Shown one piece after another: positions 1 through 5,046 of a stretch of 5,046 nucleotides of DNA; the first letter of the stretch is position 1, and every line of letters begins with the position of its first letter. Origin of the DNA: Chloroflexota bacterium. GTDB taxonomy: Bacteria > Chloroflexota > Ktedonobacteria > Ktedonobacterales > Ktedonobacteraceae. The position numbers were made by a program, and so were the translations under genes. The notes below the pieces were generated by a model, which saw nothing but the letters and a program-made list of their open reading frames with translations, was not told the DNA's origin and made no database searches. Location: contig JAJZEJ010000389.1 in assembly GCA_021828635.1 (NCBI GenBank), forward strand, positions 1 through 5,046. The letters are read 5' to 3'.

Positions 1-16
1 ATTACAGGAGCAGGAT

Positions 17-54
17 GCTAGTTCCTTTGCAATAGTAAGGAGATGAAGACTAGC
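17..54 (+). repeat. Local hairpin overlapping the long inverted repeat
   Basis: GCTAGT (17-22) pairs perfectly with ACTAGC (49-54). Directly inside it, TCCTT (23-27) pairs with AAGGA (37-41), leaving a 9-base loop and a one-sided bulge at 42-48. It uses the same left-arm bases that can pair with 104-118, so the two structures exclude each other. No known riboswitch or T-box consensus was recognised. Confidence 0.35.
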
Positions 55-66
55 TTCTGCTGTTCT

Positions 67-74
67 AACCGGTT
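67..74. promoter_or_regulatory. Candidate LacI-family operator (AACCGGTT palindrome)
   Basis: A perfect 8-base palindrome with a central CG sits 90 bases before the binding-protein start. LacI/GalR-family regulators of sugar operons commonly bind palindromes with a central CG and A/T-rich arms. The symmetry does not extend past 8 bases and no regulator gene is present in the window, so this is a weak candidate only. Confidence 0.22.
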
Positions 75-130
75 TCAGATAAAAAAAGAGGTACTTTTCT
101 AGTAGGAACCAGCATTCCAAATATGAATTC

Positions 131-136
131 TATAAG
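131..136 (+). promoter_or_regulatory. Candidate -10 element (TATAAG)
   Basis: TATAAG matches the TATAAT consensus at five of six positions and lies 27 bases before the ATG at 164. I see no good TTGACA-like -35 box 16-18 bases upstream, so the assignment is weak. If it is real, transcription would begin near 143, and the inverted repeats at 13-118 would be DNA sites upstream of the promoter rather than part of the mRNA. Confidence 0.25.
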
Positions 137-163
137 CTAAGATTTGGATATGCTGGCTCTGTT

Positions 164-1438
164 ATGCTTCCCTTCTCTCGCTCTACCTTGCTTACTTTGC
201 CCCTGATGACAGCAACCTTAACTCTACCCCTAGTTGGCTGTGGTCCAAACACCACAACGACGAGTACTGGCCCTGTCACTCTTTCCCTCGCCAATGACAA
301 GCCAACCTGGGCAAACTGGTTCAATGCAGTTGGCACGTACATGAAAAACAAATATCAGGTTGGGTTTCAATCTCAACCGTACAGTGACACAAGTATCTTT
401 CAAGGCGTTGTGCGTTCCGCGGCTCAGACCACGAAAGCTCCTCCCCTCTTCACATGGTGGTCGGGCTATCAGATGGACCCCATCGCTAAGGCAGGCGATG
501 TCGCCGACCTAACCACCTTGACACAGAAATGGATCAAAAATTACGGGCTTAACCCCGATATTGCTAGCGCCTTTCAGGTGAACGGGCGCTACTATGGTGC
601 GCCCAGCTATCTCGCCTATTGGGTCATCTTCTACAACAAGCATGTTTTCAGCACCTATGATTTGCAACCTCCAACGACCTGGCAAGAGTTTATGCAGCTT
701 AATGCGACGTTGAAGAGTCATGGAGTGACTCCATTAGTGCAATACTCGCAGGATTCCTGGACGGGTTTTATCTGGTTTGAAAACCTGTTGGTGAATAGCG
801 ATCCGCAGTTATATGAAGACCTGATGGTTGGGAAGGTTTCCTATACCGACCCGCGTATTGTCAAAATTATGCAACTCTGGAAATCGTTGGAAGACGAAGG
901 ATTTTTCGGGACGCCCGAAAATATGGCTAATCCGCCCACAAGTTTCGTGCAGGGAAAAACAGCCATGAATCTTATCGGCCAGTGGTATGAACCGACGCTG
1001 ATCCAGGCTGGTATGAAACCTGGTGTGGACTTTGATGCGTTCCTGATGCCAGCGATTACCTCTGGTTTGCAGACGCAACTTATCTTTGAAACCAGCCCCA
1101 TTGTTGTTTCCGCTCACAGTCCTTACCTCAAACAAGCATTAGATGCTGTCGATGTATTTATGCGGCCCGATGTGCAGCAGCAGTGGGTCAATGCGACCAG
1201 TTTCGTGAGTGCTGACTCTTCTGTGCCAGCCAATAACAGCATCAATACGCAAATTAACCAACTCGTTGCGACACAGAAGGTGCCTCTGCACAATCGCTAT
1301 TGGGAGGCAACTCCGTCTCAAATTGCTGTACCAGCCGCGGCGGACCTTGTCCAGTTCATTCTTCATCCAGATTCGTATGAGCAAGTGTTGCAAAATTGCC
1401 AGATACTAGCACAACAATACTGGTCCGCAAACCAGTAA
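164..1438 (+). CDS. ABC sugar transporter, extracellular solute-binding lipoprotein
   Basis: This is a 424-residue carbohydrate-binding protein of the MalE/UgpB type (SBP_bac_1 family), predicted to capture a sugar outside the membrane and deliver it to the two permeases downstream. The N-terminus has a hydrophobic stretch ending in the lipobox LVGC at residues 23-26, so Cys26 should be lipidated and anchor the protein. A Thr/Ser-rich linker follows. The family hallmark NGRYYGAPSY...FYNK is at residues 140-159, and PTTWQEF at 170-176 is the usual 'P-x-TW-x-EF' segment. Length is normal for the family. The ATG at 164 is the only good start: the frame is open back to 83 but has no other ATG, GTG or TTG. 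The ribosome binding site is poor, which is odd for a protein normally made in excess over its permeases. The substrate cannot be read from sequence; the GH38 neighbour hints at mannosides. Confidence 0.93.
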   Translation: MLPFSRSTLLTLPLMTATLTLPLVGCGPNTTTTSTGPVTLSLANDKPTWANWFNAVGTYMKNKYQVGFQSQPYSDTSIFQGVVRSAAQTTKAPPLFTWWSGYQMDPIAKAGDVADLTTLTQKWIKNYGLNPDIASAFQVNGRYYGAPSYLAYWVIFYNKHVFSTYDLQPPTTWQEFMQLNATLKSHGVTPLVQYSQDSWTGFIWFENLLVNSDPQLYEDLMVGKVSYTDPRIVKIMQLWKSLEDEGFFGTPENMANPPTSFVQGKTAMNLIGQWYEPTLIQAGMKPGVDFDAFLMPAITSGLQTQLIFETSPIVVSAHSPYLKQALDAVDVFMRPDVQQQWVNATSFVSADSSVPANNSINTQINQLVATQKVPLHNRYWEATPSQIAVPAAADLVQFILHPDSYEQVLQNCQILAQQYWSANQ

Positions 1439-1461
1439 CGTGCAGATCTGTCCTGTTCTCT

Positions 1462-1517
1462 ATTGCTTGTATCCGTGAGTAGACAAGAAAAAAATTCTGT
1501 TTGCGTATCCAAGCAAT
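1462..1517 (+). repeat. Inverted repeat in the spacer between binding protein and permease genes
   Basis: ATTGCTTG (1462-1469) is perfectly complementary to CAAGCAAT (1510-1517), with 40 bases between. A further ATTGCTT at 1564-1570 could pair with AAGCAAT (1511-1517) instead, giving an alternative stem nearer the permease start. Spacer stem-loops between the binding-protein and permease genes of sugar ABC operons often stabilise the upstream mRNA or reduce readthrough. No U-tract follows the arm, so it is not a normal intrinsic terminator. A functional role is inference. Confidence 0.35.
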
Positions 1518-1596
1518 GGAGAGTCAATCGCTACCCAATGGCAATTCGGCAAGCAGTCGTCGTATTGCTTTTGCCTACGAGATGAAGAGAGAGCGT

Positions 1597-2529
1597 ATGT
1601 CACTTATCAAACAGAAAACTGTTTTCAGTGTCCTCTTGAGATCACAAAGATCAACAACAAGGGCGCAACTATCGCGCCGTCGATGGATCAGATCACTTGC
1701 TTCTTTTGCTTTCATCCTACCCGCCGTGGTGTTGGTAGTAGGCATGTTTTGGTACTCGGTCATCGTTACTGTGGGCCTCAGCTTCACTGATTCGCAAGGG
1801 CTTACCACTCCAAATTTTATCGGTTTGAAAAACTATGCTCTGTTGCTCCACGATCCAGTGTTCGGTACAAGTATTCTCAATACCTGTATCTGGGTGGTTG
1901 GGATGGTGGTACTTCCAGTTGGTATTGGCCTGGCTGCCGCGCTTCTGCTACAGAATTTGCGCGGGCAAGTGATTTTCAAAAATATCTTTTACTTGCCCTA
2001 TGCGATTGGTCTCACCTCAACAGGCGTTATGTGGACGTTTCTCCTTTCCAATAGTGGTTTACCAACGTTCTTCGCGGCTTTGGGCCTCACCCAGTTTGCC
2101 CACTACAACTTCCTTACCTCGGTGCCGATGAACACCTTTGCCATGATTATTGTGGCTACCTGGCAAGGTATGGGAACGAATATGCTACTTTTTCTGGTTG
2201 GTCTCAATGGCTTGGATAAGAGTGTCATCGAAGCGGCACGCCTAGAAAGAGTCAATGGCTTTAGCCTCTTGCGCCACATTACCCTCCCTTTGCTTCAACC
2301 TGTGACGACTATCATTGTTTCTATTACGCTGGTCAATAGCCTGCAAACGTTCAATCTCATCTGGGTCATGACACAAGGAGGGCCATATAATTCATCCTCT
2401 ACTTTGGCAACCTGGATGTATACGGAGGCGTTTTCGGTTTTCCGCGTTGGGTATGGCTCAGCAATCGCGGTACTTCTGACCTTCATTGTGTTGTTTGCCT
2501 CTGTCTTCTACTTACGAAAGAATGTATAG
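1597..2529 (+). CDS. ABC sugar transporter permease 1 (MalF/UgpA type)
   Basis: This inner-membrane subunit forms half of the transport channel. With the ATG at 1597 the protein has 310 residues. A basic cytoplasmic tail (about 1-32, containing RRRW) comes first, then TM1 at about 34-62. Further hydrophobic segments lie near 94-118, 128-150, 179-203, 235-252 and 286-306, giving the six-helix layout of the family. The ATPase-docking EAA loop is intact: EAA at 212-214, Gly221 and LP at 230-231. The MTQGGPYNSS segment at 258-267 matches the conserved 'T-x-GGP' motif. I chose 1597 because purine-rich GAAGAGAGAG lies just upstream and the length fits the family. The frame is also open from a TTG at 1501 (342 residues) and has ATGs at 1516 and 1582, but these add an atypical tail and 1501 lacks a ribosome binding site. 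The stop is 10 bases before permease 2. Confidence 0.92.
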   Translation: MSLIKQKTVFSVLLRSQRSTTRAQLSRRRWIRSLASFAFILPAVVLVVGMFWYSVIVTVGLSFTDSQGLTTPNFIGLKNYALLLHDPVFGTSILNTCIWVVGMVVLPVGIGLAAALLLQNLRGQVIFKNIFYLPYAIGLTSTGVMWTFLLSNSGLPTFFAALGLTQFAHYNFLTSVPMNTFAMIIVATWQGMGTNMLLFLVGLNGLDKSVIEAARLERVNGFSLLRHITLPLLQPVTTIIVSITLVNSLQTFNLIWVMTQGGPYNSSSTLATWMYTEAFSVFRVGYGSAIAVLLTFIVLFASVFYLRKNV

Positions 2530-2536
2530 GAAGGAA
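2528..2536 (+). promoter_or_regulatory. Ribosome binding site deciding the permease 2 start
   Basis: AGGAAGGAA begins inside the stop codon of permease 1 and ends three bases before the ATG at 2540. It favours 2540 over the in-frame ATGs at 2486 and 2522, which lie inside the permease 1 gene. It also points to tightly coupled translation of the two permeases. Confidence 0.7.
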
Positions 2537-2539
2537 ACT

Positions 2540-3433
2540 ATGGCTACCATTGTTCACACGCCTCAAACGCACCTGCGTCCCTCTCAAACGCGACCACGGC
2601 CCGCAGTGAAATTGAGCCTGGTGCTTTCGTATGTGGGAGCCACGCTGCTCGCCTTGCTCTGGCTCTTTCCGCTTTGGATGACGCTGAGCATTGCCATCAA
2701 ATCGACGCCAGATTTTCTCAACAATCCCTTCTGGTCATTGCCACGTGAGTTTAACCTGCTTCAGAATATTGTCATAGCCTGGAATAATGCTAGCTTGGGG
2801 CAAGGCTTTACCAATAGTTTGCTCTATGGTGTGGTAGGAGCATCACTGGCGGTTTTCATCGCCGCATTAGCCAGTTACGGGCTGGTGGTACTCAAGATAC
2901 GCGGGGCGTTTATCTGGTTTCTCGTGATCTTTAGTGGCACGCTGTTTCCCTTGCAAATCTACATCATCCCACTTTATCAGATGTATAATGCACTCGGACT
3001 CTACGATACGCAGATCGGCATGATTATTTTCTACGTGGCGATCTGTATCCGTTTTAGCACACTGGTGATGCTAGGATTTTTTAGCACTATCCCTCAAGAG
3101 TTAGTTGGAGCAGCCCGTGTGGATGGTTGTAGCGATATAGGCATCTTCTTTCGTATCTACCTGCCATTATCGTTTGCCGCACTCCTCGTCGTGTTTCTTT
3201 TACAGTTCACCTGGATTTGGAACGACCTCCTTTTTGGCCTGGTTCTTAGCGTGTCGAATAACGTGCGGCCTGTCATGCCGAGTTTGACAAGCCTCATGGG
3301 GGTGTACAGTGGAACCAGCTTTACCGTCATTCTTGCTGGTGCGCTCGTTGCATCCGCACCAACGCTCGTCCTCTTCCTGGGACTTCAGAAATACTTCCTG
3401 GAGGGTTTGACACTGACAGCGAAGAAGCGATAG
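2540..3433 (+). CDS. ABC sugar transporter permease 2 (MalG/UgpE type)
   Basis: This 297-residue inner-membrane protein should pair with permease 1 to form the channel. A short basic, proline-rich tail (1-24) precedes TM1 (about 26-50). More hydrophobic segments lie near 91-118, 124-145, 158-180, 211-235 and 262-282. The WNDLLFGL segment (227-234) and the C-terminal QKYFLEGLT (283-291) are typical of MalG-like subunits. The EAA loop is recognisable, with Gly196 and LP at 208-209, but its first residue is changed: it reads GAARVDG (190-196) instead of the usual EAARxDG. That glutamate is the most conserved acidic residue of the docking loop, though not invariant. Otherwise the protein is full length with no sign of decay. 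It lies 10 bases after permease 1 and 35 bases before the GH38-like gene, so one transcript is likely. Confidence 0.92.
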   Translation: MATIVHTPQTHLRPSQTRPRPAVKLSLVLSYVGATLLALLWLFPLWMTLSIAIKSTPDFLNNPFWSLPREFNLLQNIVIAWNNASLGQGFTNSLLYGVVGASLAVFIAALASYGLVVLKIRGAFIWFLVIFSGTLFPLQIYIIPLYQMYNALGLYDTQIGMIIFYVAICIRFSTLVMLGFFSTIPQELVGAARVDGCSDIGIFFRIYLPLSFAALLVVFLLQFTWIWNDLLFGLVLSVSNNVRPVMPSLTSLMGVYSGTSFTVILAGALVASAPTLVLFLGLQKYFLEGLTLTAKKR

Positions 3434-3468
3434 CGGAACAGATACGAAGTGAGAAAGAAAAGGAAAGC

Positions 3469-4869
3469 ATGGCAAAACCATTTACTGTCTATATTATGCA
3501 GTCGGCCCATACCGACATCGGCTATACCCATCCGCAAGAACAGCTTGAAGAGATGTATCTGGAGTACTATGATCGTGTCCTCGCGCTATGTCGTGAAACG
3601 GCTTCGGCTCCTGAGACACATCGCTTTAAATGGACTTGCGAGACATTCTGGCAAGTGCGTCATTATCTTACTCATCGACCTGAACGTGAGGCCGAATTTT
3701 TAAGCTATGTACGTAGCGGTCAGATCGAAATCACTGCGCTGTACGCGCACTTTACCGATCTGATCGATGCTGATGCGTATCGTAGAAGTGTTGCGCTGGC
3801 CGTCGAATACTGCCAGCAACATGCGTTGCCTCTGCGTACCGCCGTACACTGTGACATCAATGGCTGGCCCTGGGCCGTGGCTGATATTCTAGCAGAATAC
3901 CACATTCCGTATTTTATCAGTCACTTAAATCTCGATATGGGAACGGATCCCCTGGGGCAACGCGGCAGTGTCACCTATGAAATGCTGTACCGATGGGCAA
4001 AAGATTTGCGGCCCGCGACGCCCTTGCGCGTTCCCCAGGCTTTTTGGTGGCGGGGACCGCAAGGTGGGCAGGTGTTCCATTGGTTGAACGAGCATTATTT
4101 GCTTGGCAATCTCCTGGGCTTATCAAGAAACAAGGATTTTCACGCGGATAAAACCCGTTACTTTACTGAGACAGACCAGGATAGCGTAGATGCTCTCTAT
4201 GAGATTGCACAGCGAAACCTCCCTCAGTTTATCGAGCGGCTACGCGCCAATAGCTACGCCTTCGATGCTTTGTTAATCAACACTGGCGGCTTCTATATAG
4301 ATAATGCGCCCCCTGATACACGCTGGTATCACATCATAGAACGCTGGAATTGTGAGCATGAAGCTATTCGCTTGCGAACGGCGACGGTCAGCGAGTGGTT
4401 CGCTTATCTCACAACGAACGCTACGAGTGAGTTTCCTACCTATCAGGTAGCATGGCCGGATTCTTGGGCGCACGGTTTGGGTTCTGGAACAGCAGCGACA
4501 GCGCAGGCGCGGCGCTCTCAACGCCGCAGAGCAGACACAAGTGCGTTGATTGAGAAGGTGCAGTCACCCAGGGCTACTGCCTATTTTGCGAAAGCATTGG
4601 AGCAGGAGCGGATGGCATTGGAACATACCTTTGGCGCGTGGTCAACGACAAGACGGCCCAGTTCATGGTTGAACAATTTTGAGCAAAACGTCAAAGAACT
4701 CTTCTTTTACCGCACCGAACTCTATCTCAACGAAGCCATTGGCGCGGCACTGAGAAGAGATGCCAGGACCGAGCAACACAAACCTCGGCTCCATGCTGGT
4801 TCAGCACCTCGTATAACGGGAACACATCTGGTGCATTTTACCTCGGAGCAATTATCTCTCAACCCGGCA
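3469..4869 (+). CDS. Glycoside hydrolase family 38-like (alpha-mannosidase type), 3'-truncated
   Basis: This is a probable zinc-dependent retaining glycosidase of the alpha-mannosidase superfamily. There is no signal peptide, so it should act in the cytoplasm on sugar imported by the adjacent transporter. The start ATG follows AAAGGAAAG at a good distance. SAHTDIGYT at residues 12-20 holds the HxD zinc-binding pair (His14, Asp16). FKWTCETFW and SGQIEI are typical GH38 N-domain segments. HCDINGWPW (127-135) carries the expected nucleophile, Asp129. A helical mid-domain continues to about residue 430 (SWLNNFEQN, ELFFYRTELYLNEA). The segment that usually supplies the last zinc-binding His reads WAHGLGSGT (333-341). 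About 465 residues are recognisable, whereas family members are usually around 800 or more, so the C-terminal beta domains are missing. The frame stays open to 5046, but beyond about 4870 it reads Arg/Gly/Pro-rich nonsense across the foreign DNA. Family assignment is confident; mannoside specificity is not proven. Confidence 0.85.
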
Positions 4870-4882
4870 GGTCAGGCGCTAC
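4862..4882. other. Probable chimeric junction (abrupt composition and gene change)
   Basis: Left of this point the DNA is mixed in composition (28 of 60 bases G+C in 4801-4860) and encodes the GH38-like protein in frame 1. Right of it, G+C rises to about 71% (116 of 164 bases in 4883-5046) and the meaningful frame becomes frame 2, encoding an unrelated transporter protein. Neither gene has its proper end: the hydrolase lacks its C-terminus and the new protein lacks a start codon. No transposon end, duplication or attachment site is visible. The exact breakpoint cannot be fixed from one sequence; 4862-4882 is my estimate. Confidence 0.7.
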
Positions 4883-5046
4883 GTGCTGAAGATGGGGGTC
4901 CTGACCGCCGCCGCTTCCGCGGCCACGCGGGCGGGTGGGCCGTGGATCGCGCGGGCCCAGTCCAAGCAGCTCGTGGTGTGCTCCTGGGGCGGCGCGTACC
5001 AGGAAGCCCAGCGCAAGACCATGTTCCAGCCGTTCGAGAAGGAGAC
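4868..5046 (+). CDS. ABC transporter substrate-binding protein, PotD-like, fragment (both ends missing)
   Basis: Frame 2 reads QVRRYVLKMG, then an Ala-rich hydrophobic stretch and GGPWIARAQ, which is a twin-arginine (Tat) export signal with an ARAQ-like cleavage region. LVVCSWGGAYQEAQRK then follows, and the fragment ends at FEKET where the window stops. The mature start with 'WGGAY' is typical of spermidine/putrescine-type binding proteins (PotD/PotF and relatives), common in GC-rich Proteobacteria and similar soil lineages. The native start codon should lie a few residues before the RR pair, but the frame upstream back to the stop at 4814 has no ATG, GTG or TTG. The GTG at 4883 and the ATG at 4892 fall after the RR pair and would destroy the Tat signal. 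It therefore looks like a gene cut off at its 5' end by the junction. Composition and signal type differ sharply from the lipoprotein at 164. Confidence 0.75.

Larger units (their letters stand above)
13..118 (+). repeat. Imperfect long-range inverted repeat in the leader
   Basis: The left arm GGATGCTAGTTCCT (13-26) is nearly complementary to the right arm AGGAACCAGCATTCC (104-118). The pairing has 13 matches, one mismatch and one bulged base, and encloses about 77 bases. It lies upstream of the binding-protein gene. It could be an RNA stem if transcription starts left of it, a pair of operator half-sites, or chance. The arms are seen directly; any role is inference. Confidence 0.4.

Noticed and set aside
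81..98. Possible minus-strand intrinsic terminator (AAAAG/CTTTT hairpin followed by a T-run on the minus strand)
   Set aside because: The stem is only five mostly A-T pairs and no minus-strand gene is present for it to terminate.
1443..1450. CAGATCTG palindrome just after the binding-protein stop
   Set aside because: It is an isolated 8-base palindrome with no flanking symmetry and no promoter nearby; likely chance.
1501..1596. In-frame extension of permease 1 from a TTG at 1501 (32 extra residues)
   Set aside because: There is no ribosome binding site before 1501, the added residues are unlike family N-termini, the region holds an inverted repeat, and the ATG at 1597 with purine-rich upstream bases gives the usual length.
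2486..2539. Longer permease 2 start at the ATG at 2486
   Set aside because: It would overlap permease 1 by 44 bases, whereas AGGAAGGAA at 2528-2536 clearly serves the ATG at 2540.
3449..3703. 84-residue plus-strand open frame
   Set aside because: It is a shadow of the GH38-like gene in another frame; its translation has no family features, while the frame from 3469 has clear catalytic motifs.
3720..4521. Minus-strand open frames (3720-3905 and 4273-4521) under the hydrolase
   Set aside because: Both lie antisense to a gene with recognisable protein motifs, are short, and are Arg/Ser/Cys-rich as expected of antisense shadows. The minus-strand frames under the transporter genes were rejected for the same reason.
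4883..5046. GTG at 4883 or ATG at 4892 as a true start of the second binding protein
   Set aside because: Either start would remove the RR pair of an otherwise well-formed Tat signal, so the real start was more likely lost at the junction.
4862..5046. Horizontal transfer or insertion of a mobile element as the cause of the composition shift
   Set aside because: No inverted terminal repeats, target-site duplication, integrase or tRNA end is visible, and the break cuts both genes mid-coding; an assembly artefact is simpler.

Overview
The window holds one plus-strand carbohydrate-uptake and degradation operon with roughly balanced base composition, followed by about 170-180 bases of foreign-looking, GC-rich DNA (about 71% G+C by hand count over 4883-5046). 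The operon encodes a lipoprotein sugar-binding protein, two MalF/MalG-type ABC permeases, and a cytoplasmic glycoside hydrolase of the family 38 (alpha-mannosidase) type. The lipobox on the binding protein, the absence of a local ATPase gene, moderate GC and the gene style fit a monoderm-like soil bacterium. Chloroflexota of the Ktedonobacteria kind is my best guess, inferred from general character and not from a marker gene.

Layout. Bases 1-163 are a non-coding leader with a -10-like TATAAG, an AACCGGTT palindrome that could be a LacI-family operator, and inverted repeats able to form mutually exclusive stems. The binding protein follows (164-1438). A 158-base spacer (1439-1596) carries an 8-base perfect inverted repeat. 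Permease 1 (1597-2529) and permease 2 (2540-3433) lie 10 bases apart with a strong ribosome binding site between them. The GH38-like gene starts at 3469, 35 bases after permease 2. It is not complete: its recognisable sequence stops near 4865-4880.

The likely division of labour is as follows. The lipoprotein captures an oligosaccharide or glycoside outside the cell and the two permeases form the channel. An ATPase encoded elsewhere (MsmK/MalK/UgpC type) drives transport, and the GH38 enzyme, which lacks a signal peptide, cleaves the imported sugar in the cytoplasm. The GH38 link suggests a mannose-containing substrate, but that is inference.

The most striking signal is at the right end. From about 4868 a different reading frame (+2 relative to the window) encodes the N-terminal part of an unrelated polyamine/PotD-type solute-binding protein. 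It has a twin-arginine signal but no start codon, its DNA is GC-rich, and it joins the middle of the GH38 gene. This looks like a chimeric contig end rather than natural gene order. Apart from that, the window is a fairly ordinary sugar-transport operon; I did not find convincing evidence of a new biological system.
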